Below, piece by piece: positions 1 through 7,659 of a stretch of 64,000 bases of DNA; the stretch's first letter is position 1; each line of letters opens with the position of its first letter. The translations under genes and the position numbers were made by a program. The notes beneath the pieces were generated by a model. The model made no database searches, was not told the DNA's origin, and saw only the letters and a program-made list of their open reading frames with translations. The DNA is from Hymenobacter aerilatus (GTDB lineage: Bacteria > Bacteroidota > Bacteroidia > Cytophagales > Hymenobacteraceae), in NCBI RefSeq assembly GCF_022921095.1, contig NZ_CP095053.1, positions 4,630,501 through 4,694,500 of the forward strand, read 5' to 3'.

Positions 1-445
1 GCTCCTGCGTCTTGGTTTGAGCATACTGCTTCTGCTCGGCGTCGAGGGCCGTGAGAAACTCCTTGCGCTGACCAGCATCGAGACCCATAAAGTCCTTCTG
101 GTACTTCTGCTTGCTGGCGTCGTTGAGCTTGGTAATGCCTTCCACAAAGATTTTCTGATCTTCGGGCTTGTAGCAGTCGCGCACCATCACGGCCATAAAG
201 CCGCCCACGTTGGCTGCTTTGGCGCCAGGCGTTTTGGTAGCGGGCAAAATGGTCTCGCCTACCTCATTCAGTAGCGTTACCTGGTTGGCATCCAGAACAT
301 CGTCCGGTTTTTGCCCAACTTCCTGCCCGGTCTTGTCAGTTTTTTTGGAATTGTCGGTAGAGCAACCGCTCAGGAAAAGGTCGCCGCCAATCACGGCGCC
401 GCCCATTAGGAGGGCCACCCGGCCCAGTGCATCTCTTCTGTTCAT
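1..445 (-). CDS. Gluconate 2-dehydrogenase subunit 3 family Tat lipoprotein (3' end outside window)
   Basis: Reading leftward from the ATG at 445, the protein opens MNRRDALGRVALL, a twin-arginine signal, followed by a lipobox-like LFLSGCS, so it is probably exported folded and lipid-anchored. The rest (ANQVTLLNEVGETILP, then GGFMAVMVRDC) matches the small subunit 3 of membrane-bound gluconate-2-dehydrogenase-type complexes. That subunit escorts and pairs with a GMC flavoprotein. The GMC gene ends only 13 bp upstream in the same direction, which supports a two-subunit dehydrogenase. The frame is open to base 1, so at least 148 residues are present and the C-terminus is missing. The sugar substrate cannot be told from sequence. 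Confidence 0.82.
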   Translation of the reverse strand, partial: MNRRDALGRVALLMGGAVIGGDLFLSGCSTDNSKKTDKTGQEVGQKPDDVLDANQVTLLNEVGETILPATKTPGAKAANVGGFMAVMVRDCYKPEDQKIFVEGITKLNDASKQKYQKDFMGLDAGQRKEFLTALDAEQKQYAQTKTQE

Positions 446-458
446 TGCCGGATAGGAA

Positions 459-2135
459 TTAGATGTTCTGCTTTTTCAGTTCGCTCACGGCGTGGTCTAC
501 GGCGCGGGCCGTGAGAGCCAGGTAGGTGAGTGAAGGGTTCACGCAGGCGCCCGAGGTCATGGCCGCACCGTCGGTTACGTACACGTTGGGCGCGTCCCAC
601 ACCTGGTTGTGCTTGTTGAGCACCGAGGTTTTGGGGTCGAGGCCCATGCGGGCCGTGCCCATCTCGTGAATGCCACCGCCCAGGTTGTAGCCGTTGTTAT
701 AGGTGTTCACGTTTTTGAGGCCAGCTTTTTCCAGCATCTCCTTCGCGTCCTCCATCATATCCACGCGCATTTTCTGCTCGTTGTCGCGGATAGTGGCATC
801 CATCACCAGCACGGGTAGGCCCCAGGCATCCTTCTCGGTTTTGGAGAGGTAGGTGCGGTTGTCGTGGTAGGGTAGGATTTCGCCGAAGCCAGTGATGCCC
901 ATGGTCCACTTGCCGGGCTCCGTCAAAGCGTCTTTGTAGTCGCCGCCAATGCTCATCTCGGCCACATCGCGGCTCCAACCCTCACGGCTAGCGCCGCCCT
1001 GGTAGCCGAAGCCGCGCAGGTAGTCACGCTTATCGCCGAACAGGTTGCGGTAGCGCGGCACGTAGATACCGTTGGCGCGGCGGCCAAACACATATTTGTC
1101 ATCGTAACCTTCCATCTCGCCGTGGGCACCAGCCCGGAAGTGGTGGTCCATCAGGTTGTGACCCAGCTCGCCGCTGCTGCTGCCCAGGCCGTCGGGCCAC
1201 ACGTCGGTGGCCGAGTTCATCAACACCCAGGCCGTATTCAAAGCCGAGGCATTGACGAAGATAACCTTGGCAAAATACTCGTAGGTTTTGTTTGTTTCAG
1301 CATCCAGCACCTCCACACCCTTGGCCCGCTTGGTGTCCTTGTCGTAGAGGATTTTGGTAACGATAGAAAACGGCCGCAACGTAAGGTTGCCGGTCGCCAT
1401 AGCCGCCGGCAGCGTAGCCGACTGCGTGCTGAAATAGGCCCCAAACGGGCAGCCCAACCAGCATTTGTTGCGGTACTGGCAGTTTACGCGGTTGTTGTGG
1501 GGCTTGGTGATGTTGGCCGTGCGGCCAATAATCATGTCGCGGTCCTTGAAGTGCTTCTTGATGCGGGCCGCCACGTCTTTTTCCACCACGTTCATTTCCA
1601 TGGCCGGCATAAAGTCGCCGTCGGGCAGCTGGGAGAGGCCGTCGCGGTTACCGCTGATGCCGGCAAACTTTTCGGCGTGGCTGTACCAGGGGGCTAGGTC
1701 TTTGTAGCGAATGGGCCAGTCCACGGCAATGCCTTCTTTGGCGTTGGCTTCAAAGTCGAAGTCGCTGTGCCGGTAGCTCTGGCGGCCCCACATCAACGAG
1801 CGGCCCCCTACCTGGTAGCCCCGGAACCAGTCGAATGGCTTGGCCTCTACGTAGGGGCTTTTCTGCTCGTTGGTCCAGAAGTCGAGGTTGGTTTCGTTCA
1901 GGGTATAGTCCCGGCTCAGCACGGGGTAGTCCTTAATCATCTGCTGAGTTTTGCCGCCGCGGTGCGGAAATTCCCAGGGCGCTTTGTTGGCATTCACGTA
2001 GTCTTTGATGTGCTCTACGTTGCGGCCGCGCTCCAGCATAATGGTCTTCAGACCTTTCTCCGTCAACTCTTTGGCAGCCATGCCGCCCGATATGCCGGAA
2101 CCGATTACAATTGCATCATAGGTATTCTGTGCCAT
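459..2135 (-). CDS. GMC-family FAD-dependent sugar dehydrogenase (large subunit)
   Basis: This 558-residue flavoprotein has an N-terminal Rossmann FAD motif (GSGISGG, residues 12-18) and a GMC-type C-terminus with GGGIHEMGTARMG and a late TDGAAMTSGACVNPS segment. A cysteine cluster near residue 220 (CQYRNKCWLGC) is typical of the gluconate/fructose/glucoside dehydrogenase branch and may hold an Fe-S cluster. It has no export signal of its own and would be carried out by the Tat-tagged subunit 3 encoded next to it. With the two TIM-barrel genes upstream, the context points to periplasmic sugar or glycoside oxidation, for example glucoside 3-dehydrogenation. That substrate is inferred; gluconate or another polyol remains possible. 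Confidence 0.88.
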   Translation of the reverse strand: MAQNTYDAIVIGSGISGGMAAKELTEKGLKTIMLERGRNVEHIKDYVNANKAPWEFPHRGGKTQQMIKDYPVLSRDYTLNETNLDFWTNEQKSPYVEAKPFDWFRGYQVGGRSLMWGRQSYRHSDFDFEANAKEGIAVDWPIRYKDLAPWYSHAEKFAGISGNRDGLSQLPDGDFMPAMEMNVVEKDVAARIKKHFKDRDMIIGRTANITKPHNNRVNCQYRNKCWLGCPFGAYFSTQSATLPAAMATGNLTLRPFSIVTKILYDKDTKRAKGVEVLDAETNKTYEYFAKVIFVNASALNTAWVLMNSATDVWPDGLGSSSGELGHNLMDHHFRAGAHGEMEGYDDKYVFGRRANGIYVPRYRNLFGDKRDYLRGFGYQGGASREGWSRDVAEMSIGGDYKDALTEPGKWTMGITGFGEILPYHDNRTYLSKTEKDAWGLPVLVMDATIRDNEQKMRVDMMEDAKEMLEKAGLKNVNTYNNGYNLGGGIHEMGTARMGLDPKTSVLNKHNQVWDAPNVYVTDGAAMTSGACVNPSLTYLALTARAVDHAVSELKKQNI

Positions 2136-2165
2136 ACAAGAGGGGTGGGTAGTTTCAGGTTATTC

Positions 2166-2268
2166 GTTTTTGGTTTTGGCAGTCTGTAGCAGCGGTTTGT
2201 GTTTGTTTTTGGGGGGAGCCTACCTAGCACCCCACAGAGGTGCAGCACAAGGGCCAAAAACCAAAAAC
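2166..2268. repeat. Imperfect inverted repeat between the TIM-barrel gene and the GMC gene
   Basis: A T/G-rich arm at 2166-2180 (GTTTTTGGTTTTGGC) is mirrored by GCCAAAAACCAAAAAC at 2253-2268 with one base inserted. It lies wholly in the 152-bp gap between two leftward genes and could form a hairpin in the transcript. There is no clean U-tract after it, so I do not call it a terminator. Confidence 0.5.
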
Positions 2269-2287
2269 AACCAACCAAAAACCAGCC

Positions 2288-3160
2288 TTATACCAGCGTG
2301 CGCTTGATGTAGGAAACGCTCTGCTTGATGCTATCGAAGGGAGAGCCGGGCGTCTGATCCTGCTCCACGAAGAAGTACTGCATGCCGGCCAGCTTCTTCT
2401 GCGCGAAAATGCGCTTGAAGTCGATGCTGCCGTTGCCTACCTCCGTAAAGTTGCGCTGGGGCGTCTTGTCCATGTCCTTCACGTGCCACAGCGGGAAGCG
2501 GCCGGGATGCTGCTTGAACAGCTCTACCGGGTCTTTGCCTGCCTTGGTGGCCCAATACAGGTCCAGCTCCATCTTCACCAGGTTCTTATCGGTAGCCAGG
2601 AGTATATCGTAGGGCAGCTGACCGTTCTGCGTCTGGAACTCGAAGTCGTGGTTGTGGTAGCAGAGTTGGATGCCGGCTTTCTTGCACTGCTCACCAGCTT
2701 TGTTTAGATACTCGGCTACCTTCTTGTAATGGTCCCGCTCACTATCCATCAGGTAAGCACACACCATGTATTTCACGCCTACCTGGGCAGCGTCGTCTAC
2801 AGCCTTGTCCCAGCCGTGCAGGATGGTGCCTTGGGTAGGCTGGCCGTTGTTCATGGCCTCGCCCAGAATGTAGTGGCTGCTGGGCATAATCAGCCCATTT
2901 TGCTTGAGCACTTTGGCAAAAGCGGCGGGCTCCATGCCGTAGAACTTCTGGCTGCCGGTGTAGGTGGCGCCTTCCACCGAGTTGTAGCCCAAGGCCGCCA
3001 CTTTAGCCAGCGTGCCGGTGGGGTCTTGCTGCATTGCCTCGCGCACCGTATACAGTTGCAGACCGATGTAGGATTTGTCGGCGGCCAATACGGACGGGGA
3101 GGCGCAGGCCGCAGCCGATAGCAGGGCGGCAGATTTTAAAAAGGATCTTCTGGTGGTCAT
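2288..3160 (-). CDS. Tat-exported sugar isomerase/epimerase-like TIM barrel (AP-endonuclease-2 family)
   Basis: This 290-residue protein begins with a Tat-like signal (MTTRRSFLKSAALLSAAAC) and continues as a xylose-isomerase-like TIM barrel. Metal-binding segments characteristic of the fold are visible: CYHNHDFEF, MELDLYWATKAGKDP, LWHVKDMD and FFVEQDQ. Such proteins bind a divalent metal and act on keto/aldo sugars as isomerases, epimerases or, in the 3-keto-glycoside pathway, lyases. It is about as long as usual for the family. It lies 152 bp upstream of the GMC dehydrogenase on the same strand and is paralogous to the next gene upstream. The exact reaction is unknown. Confidence 0.82.
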   Translation of the reverse strand: MTTRRSFLKSAALLSAAACASPSVLAADKSYIGLQLYTVREAMQQDPTGTLAKVAALGYNSVEGATYTGSQKFYGMEPAAFAKVLKQNGLIMPSSHYILGEAMNNGQPTQGTILHGWDKAVDDAAQVGVKYMVCAYLMDSERDHYKKVAEYLNKAGEQCKKAGIQLCYHNHDFEFQTQNGQLPYDILLATDKNLVKMELDLYWATKAGKDPVELFKQHPGRFPLWHVKDMDKTPQRNFTEVGNGSIDFKRIFAQKKLAGMQYFFVEQDQTPGSPFDSIKQSVSYIKRTLV

Positions 3161-3490
3161 GCAAGAGAGTTGGTAGGGTACAAAAACAGCGCTGGTACGC
3201 CGGTGCAGGTCAGGGCAGAAAAGCAGGGTACATCCTGCGCAAAAAGGCCTTGCGTACTACAAGCGGGGAGCTATTCTTCCCCAATGTATTCTTCTTTTTA
3301 GCAGGAAGCCAAGCCTTTTGCTGGTCTATTTCATTCAATAAGTTGAAAGAGTGCGTGGCGATATACACATAGTGCACACGCTAAACCGGGAGTAAGATAA
3401 GCGTTTCGAAATCCTACCGCAAACGATTTCTCTGATAAGACACACGCAAAAAAGCAAGGCTGCATGGAGCTCCTGCCACGGGTAGCCAAC

Positions 3491-3520
3491 AAAACGGCCC
3501 TGGCGTGGGGGCCAGGGCCG
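3491..3520 (-). terminator. Rho-independent terminator of the upstream TIM-barrel gene
   Basis: A perfect 10-bp stem (CGGCCCTGGC at 3495-3504, GCCAGGGCCG at 3511-3520) with a 6-nt loop is followed, reading leftward, by TTTT (AAAA at 3491-3494). It sits 36 bp after the stop of the gene at 3556-4392, so that gene probably ends its transcript here. The rest of the 3161-3555 gap holds nothing I recognise. Confidence 0.8.
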
Positions 3521-3555
3521 CAGAAGATAGAAGCCGCCAAATGTGGTGGTTGCGG

Positions 3556-4392
3556 CTAATAGTTCAGTCCCTTGAGGTAGGTAATATTGCGCTGCATGCT
3601 CGCAAGCGGTGCGCCTTCGTACTCTTCCTGCTCCACAAAGAAGTATTTCATGCCCGACTTCTTGGCGCCGCGCAGCAGCTTGGCCACATCCAGGCGGCCG
3701 GTGCCGAGCACGGTGCTGTGGGCTTCCCCCTTTTTCATGTCCTTGAGGTGCCACAGTGGGAAGCGGTTGGGGTAGCGCTCGAAATAGCTGAACGGGTCCT
3801 GACCGGCGACTACCACCCAGCCCAGGTCCATTTCCATAGCCACCAGGCGCGGGTCGGTTTTTTCCAGCAGTACATCGTACAGCACGCGGCCATTGTCTTT
3901 GGCAAACTCGGCGTCGTGGTTGTGGTAAGCAAACTGCACCCCGGCTTTTTTGCAGGCTTCGGCGGCTTTGTTGAACGTATCGGCGCACCGCTCGTAGTTG
4001 CTCACCGTCTGGCCCTGGGTGGGTAGGGAGGGGCACACCAGGTACTGCTGCCCGGCTTCGGCGGCGGCGTCTACGGCTTTCTGCCAGTTGTTGTCGATGC
4101 CCACGTGGCCGCTACGAAGCGTCATGCCCAGGTCCTGCATCAACTGCTTCATCTCTTTAGGGCTGAGACCATAGTAGTAGCCCTTGGCGCTGTTGGCCGA
4201 TTCGATTTCCTTGTAGCCCATCTTGGCCAAGCTGGTGAGCGTGCCCTTGGCATCGCGCATCATATCGTCGCGCACGCTATACAGCTGAAGACCAATGTCC
4301 TGCACGCGGGCGGCGTGCGCCAGGGTGGGTAGGGCAAGTACACCGGTAGCAAGGGCTCCTACGGAGGTCAGAAAATCTCTTCGGGTAGTCAT
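3556..4392 (-). CDS. Tat-exported sugar isomerase/epimerase-like TIM barrel, paralog
   Basis: The start is placed at the ATG at 4392 because the Tat signal MTTRRDFLTSVGALATG begins there; an upstream extension of 31 codons is open but has no signal character. The 278-residue protein repeats the architecture of the neighbour at 2288-3160: FAYHNHDAEF, MEMDLGWVVVAGQDP, LWHLKDMKKG and FFVEQEEYEG are the matching metal-site segments. It is probably a periplasmic metal-dependent sugar isomerase, epimerase or keto-glycoside lyase acting with the GMC dehydrogenase. A strong terminator after it suggests it is transcribed apart from its paralog. Substrate unknown. Confidence 0.82.
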   Translation of the reverse strand: MTTRRDFLTSVGALATGVLALPTLAHAARVQDIGLQLYSVRDDMMRDAKGTLTSLAKMGYKEIESANSAKGYYYGLSPKEMKQLMQDLGMTLRSGHVGIDNNWQKAVDAAAEAGQQYLVCPSLPTQGQTVSNYERCADTFNKAAEACKKAGVQFAYHNHDAEFAKDNGRVLYDVLLEKTDPRLVAMEMDLGWVVVAGQDPFSYFERYPNRFPLWHLKDMKKGEAHSTVLGTGRLDVAKLLRGAKKSGMKYFFVEQEEYEGAPLASMQRNITYLKGLNY

Positions 4393-4639
4393 ACAAGAGG
4401 GCTGGATGGAAAGACACGGAACAACTAATGCCACCAAGATAGAAATTTGCCCACCGGAAATCCGAGAAGGGTGATTTAGGTACACGAATTGTTAAAAAAA
4501 TATTGGTTCGCCGCCCACCCGTGTAATGGTCAGGCAACGGGAAGCAGAGTAAACTTGGTGCGCTGCTAGTTAGACCTTCGTTGGCGGCTTTTTTCTGGCC
4601 TATTTTTCTTTGGCAAGAGTACTGCACGCTACCTCAGCG

Positions 4640-4647
4640 TATCTTTG
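4640..4647 (+). promoter_or_regulatory. Candidate Bacteroidota -7 box for the gene at 4676
   Basis: TATCTTTG fits the TAnnTTTG -7 consensus and lies 28 bp ahead of the chosen ATG. A TTTG at 4609-4612 is the nearest upstream -33-like word, but its spacing (27 nt) is longer than usual, so only the -7 part is claimed. Confidence 0.45.
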
Positions 4648-4675
4648 TGCTCTTACTAGTTATTGTGTTTTTTAT

Positions 4676-5116
4676 ATGTTTCTGCCCTCTAATCGACTAT
4701 ATTTTGAGAATGCGGCGGGCCGCGTTGAAGAAGACCGGAGGGGTTTTGTGCGGCTGACGTATACGCAAGGTCGTCGGGAAACCAGCGCCTGGCACGGACT
4801 GTTGCAACATACCAAACACTTACTTGCTCGGCAGGGTCAGGGCGTACTGCTGGTCGATCAGCGCCATATGCAGGCTTTTTCGTTGGAGGAGCAACGCTGG
4901 CTGGTCGAAGAATGGTTGCCACAGGCTATTGTAGAAGGTGGCTACCGCTACGGAGCCGTGGTGCAGGCGCACGATGCCTTTGCTAGATTGGCCATGGATA
5001 CCATACGCCTGCACGCGAAAAACATGCAGCTCACCTACCGCTATTTCACCGACGAACTGGAAGCAGTAGCATGGCTGCAGGAGCAAACCAGTACCCTCTC
5101 CCTGCGCTACAATTAG
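4676..5116 (+). CDS. Hypothetical protein, about 146 residues
   Basis: I do not recognise a named family. The ATG at 4676 is preferred over the longer frame from 4610 because the extra 22 residues overlap the candidate promoter box. The protein (from MFLPSNRLYFENAAG to LSLRYN) is soluble, mixed alpha/beta in appearance, with no signal peptide and several Trp/Tyr. The pattern VLLVDQRHMQAFS followed by W..EEWLPQAI resembles small STAS- or SpoIIAA-like regulatory domains that are common as singletons in Hymenobacter-type genomes, but that is only an impression. It is convergent with the TPM gene and ends before a shared long hairpin. Confidence 0.6.
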   Translation: MFLPSNRLYFENAAGRVEEDRRGFVRLTYTQGRRETSAWHGLLQHTKHLLARQGQGVLLVDQRHMQAFSLEEQRWLVEEWLPQAIVEGGYRYGAVVQAHDAFARLAMDTIRLHAKNMQLTYRYFTDELEAVAWLQEQTSTLSLRYN

Positions 5117-5124
5117 GCACGAGA

Positions 5125-5182
5125 CAAAAAGCAGTTGGGCTGGGAGATAGATAAGAAGTATCTATCTCCCAGCCCAACTGCT
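5125..5182. terminator. Long perfect hairpin between convergent genes (terminator)
   Basis: Twenty-four bases at 5130-5153 are exactly complementary to 5159-5182 across a 5-nt loop. On the minus strand the hairpin is followed by TTTTT (A run 5126-5130), so it should terminate the leftward TPM-protein transcript. On the plus strand the following bases are less T-rich, but the stem could still stop the transcript of the gene ending at 5116. Confidence 0.8.
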
Positions 5183-5224
5183 ATACTATTGGTAGGGTGC
5201 GCGATACAAGAAGTACCCGGTGCG

Positions 5225-6448
5225 TTACCAGGAACTGCTGTTGTCGCTGCTGTCGTCGAAACCGCCGCCCCCTACATCATCCGAGGAAGAGTCGTCGTAG
5301 GAATTGTCGGATGAGAAGTAGTCGCCGCCGCTGGATGCAACGTCGTCAGAAAAGTAGTCTGGGCCAGGGTCGTTGGCTGTGCCCTGATTACCGAAGAAGT
5401 CGTTTACCTCGGCATCTGAGGCGGGCGGGGTAGCACCCAAACCAGCCGCACCCACCCCGGCGGCAGCAGCATTACCATCATTGTTCAATTGCAGGTCGTT
5501 GCCGGTGTGGCTCTGGCCCGAGGCCATACGATTGCCGAGGTAGGCACCAGCCGCGGCGGCCGCACCCGTAGCCAACATGCCGCCAATGCCAGGGCCGCTA
5601 CTGTTGTTTGTAGTACCACCGCGGTTCGGGAAAAAATCGGGGGCTGGCTGCTGTGCACCGCCTTGTGGGCCGTAGCCTTGGTTGGGCTGATTCGGGCGGG
5701 TAGGTTGGAAATTAGGGGTGTTATCGGCGTTTTTGCGGCGGAATAGCTTCACCACCAACCAAAGTACGCCGCCCACTGCCAAGGCGCCAAGCAGCAGGGT
5801 ACCCATGCCCGGTCCCGAGGGCGCAGGGGTAGGATCAGACGAGCCCGGCGAAAAAGGCGCAGCTGAGGGTTCTGCCAGCGGCTCCTCCATCGGCGCCGTC
5901 GCAATCGAGTTATCAGCCGTGGCGGGCGTAGTGGCCGCCGGCGCTGGCGTAGGCGCCGAGCCAGGGTTGGCTGCTTGCAGCAACGTGTTCAGTCCGGCCC
6001 GCAAGCCGGCAAAGTAGCGCCCCTGCTTGAACTGCGGCCCCATTTGCTGGCTGATGATGCGGTTGGTGAGTTCGGGCGTAATCTGGCTGCGGAGGCCCGA
6101 GCCCGCCTGAATGCTCACCTGGCGCTCCTGCGCCGATATGAGCACCACCACGCCGTTGTTTCGGTCGCGCTGGCCTACGCCCCAGGCAGTGCCCAGGTCA
6201 CGGGCATAATCGGCTACGGTGCGGCCTTCCAGGGTAGGCACGGTCACGACCACCACCTGCGTGCCGTTGTTGTCGGCGTAGGTGCGCAGGCCGTTTTCCA
6301 GCTTGCGGGCATCGGTGGCGTCGAGTAGCTGGGCTTTGTCGGTTACGAAGGTGAACGGGTTGGGCCGGGCCGGTAACTCACCGGCTGCAATGGCCGTGTG
6401 ACTTAGGCTGAGGGCCATGGCTAGCACAAAAACAAGAAAGCGAAACAT
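5225..6448 (-). CDS. TPM-domain (YgcG-like) membrane protein
   Basis: The ATG at 6448 gives a clean signal peptide (MFRFLVFVLAMALSLS...AIA). The track frame from 6481 starts at TTG and adds 11 residues without benefit. After the signal comes a TPM domain (about 25-150: FVTDKAQLLD, TQVVVVTVPTLEG, WGVGQRDRNNGVVVLIS), a Pro/Ala-rich linker, one transmembrane helix (about 220-240) followed by KLFRRK, and a long Gly/Asn/Ser/Asp-rich tail ending GGGGFDDSSDNSSSW. TPM proteins are membrane-associated; some have phosphatase activity and some act in photosystem repair or protein quality control, and here the role is unknown. The acidic glycine-rich tail is the usual YgcG signature. Confidence 0.82.
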   Translation of the reverse strand: MFRFLVFVLAMALSLSHTAIAAGELPARPNPFTFVTDKAQLLDATDARKLENGLRTYADNNGTQVVVVTVPTLEGRTVADYARDLGTAWGVGQRDRNNGVVVLISAQERQVSIQAGSGLRSQITPELTNRIISQQMGPQFKQGRYFAGLRAGLNTLLQAANPGSAPTPAPAATTPATADNSIATAPMEEPLAEPSAAPFSPGSSDPTPAPSGPGMGTLLLGALAVGGVLWLVVKLFRRKNADNTPNFQPTRPNQPNQGYGPQGGAQQPAPDFFPNRGGTTNNSSGPGIGGMLATGAAAAAGAYLGNRMASGQSHTGNDLQLNNDGNAAAAGVGAAGLGATPPASDAEVNDFFGNQGTANDPGPDYFSDDVASSGGDYFSSDNSYDDSSSDDVGGGGFDDSSDNSSSW

Positions 6449-6519
6449 GGCGAAAGAATAGGAGTGAGAGAAGAGCTTCAAGTTCAGGGCTTTCTACGCA
6501 CGTAGTGCCCAATGGGTGC

Positions 6520-7203
6520 CTACCCTTTCGCGGCGGCGTAGCGCAGCCACAGAATGCCTTCGGGCCGTTGCTCTACGTGTTGCAACGTAAACTGGCGCGG
6601 TGGCCCCGGCTGGTCGCCTTGCTCGAAGAGGGTAGGCGACGAGGCCGCGCCGTCTACCACCGGGTAGTGCAGTACGCTCAGTTCGTCTATCAGCCCAGCC
6701 TTCAGCAACGAGCCGTTGAGGTGGCCGCCGCCTTCCAGTAAGATGGTCTGAATCGAAAACAACTCACCCAGCTTGGTTAGTACTTGTTTGAAGTCCAATT
6801 CCTTGGCTCCGCCAAACACGTAGGACACGCCCACACGGCGCAGGTAGGCGAGGTATTCGTCGCTCACCTGCTCCGACAGCACACTGATAATATGCTCCCC
6901 ATCAATATCGGCTGACTCCCAGCCCAGCTTGCCGTGCGCGTCTACGGCCACCACAAAGGAGTCGGCGGAGTGCTCGGCTACGAAGTCGGTGCGGTCGAGG
7001 GGTGCGGTTACGGGTTGCAGGTCGGGTTCCAGGCCTTCGGTGAAGTCCTTTTCCATGGTCACGCGGCCGCACAGCCAAGCGTCGGCTTCGAAGGTAGCGG
7101 CGGTGGTTTCGTACTCCTGGGTGTTGGGCGCATGGCCCCAGCGGCTCAGAATAATGCGGCCGTCCAGGGAAGTCATCATGTGGCAGATTACGCGGGGTAG
7201 CAT
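6520..7203 (-). CDS. RibD C-terminal / dihydrofolate-reductase-like domain protein
   Basis: A single-domain protein of 227 residues beginning MLPRVICHMMTSLDGRI, the classic N-terminal strand of RibD-C/DHFR-fold reductases. Further family features are DAWLCGRVTMEKDF, YVFGGAKELDF and ILLEGGGHLNGSLL, where glycine-rich turns bind NADPH. Members reduce a pyrimidine intermediate in riboflavin synthesis or act as stand-alone NADPH reductases; a stand-alone copy with no rib genes nearby is more likely of unspecified reductase function. No signal peptide, so cytoplasmic. Confidence 0.85.
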   Translation of the reverse strand: MLPRVICHMMTSLDGRIILSRWGHAPNTQEYETTAATFEADAWLCGRVTMEKDFTEGLEPDLQPVTAPLDRTDFVAEHSADSFVVAVDAHGKLGWESADIDGEHIISVLSEQVSDEYLAYLRRVGVSYVFGGAKELDFKQVLTKLGELFSIQTILLEGGGHLNGSLLKAGLIDELSVLHYPVVDGAASSPTLFEQGDQPGPPRQFTLQHVEQRPEGILWLRYAAAKG

Positions 7204-7659
7204 AAGCGGGAGGGAAGGGTAAGCGAAGTGCTAAGCGGAAGGAGATTCTGCTACGTGCCAAAGGCACGGTAGAACTACAGTATTCAGGGTAAGAGCCGTC
7301 TATCTATGCCTAATACATTACGCCAGTTCCTCATGCTGAGTTAGGCTATTGCAACGCATAGGAAACACAGGTAAGTTTACGAGTATTGTATTTTGAATTA
7401 TTTCGTTATTATCATTCGGAAATATCTTAGTTAGAGGCCTAGTTTTTGCGTGGTTGCGCCGCCTACTTACGGCTAAATTGAAGCGCTTTTTAACATCTCT
7501 ATGCATGTCCTATGCTTTGTTAATAGTAGAGGTATCGTAGTTCTAATAAGCTGGGATAAGCTGTTTCAGGCCACCTGTTACTGATGAATAACAGGTGGCT
7601 TCCTTTCTCAGATAGAAAGAATCATCTCATTTATATTACGCTTTTCTAGTAAACAGTAC
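7204..7659. other. 456-bp AT-rich intergenic region ahead of the giant FG-GAP gene
   Basis: No convincing gene is seen; a 62-codon leftward open frame at 7318-7506 lacks any protein-like pattern. The only clear structure is the hairpin at 7570-7599. The region is markedly richer in A/T than the flanking leftward genes, matching the composition of the 5' part of the rightward giant gene, and probably holds its promoter and leader. Confidence 0.5.
7570..7599 (+). promoter_or_regulatory. Perfect 11-bp hairpin in the leader of the FG-GAP gene
   Basis: GCCACCTGTTA (7570-7580) pairs with TAACAGGTGGC (7589-7599) over an 8-nt loop and is followed by TTCCTTTCTC. It lies 60 bp before the ATG at 7660. 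It could be an attenuator or the terminator of an unseen upstream transcript; no rightward gene precedes it. Confidence 0.55.

Noticed and set aside
7318..7506. 62-codon leftward frame in the 456-bp gap
   Set aside because: Atypical composition and no pattern; chance open frame in AT-rich DNA.
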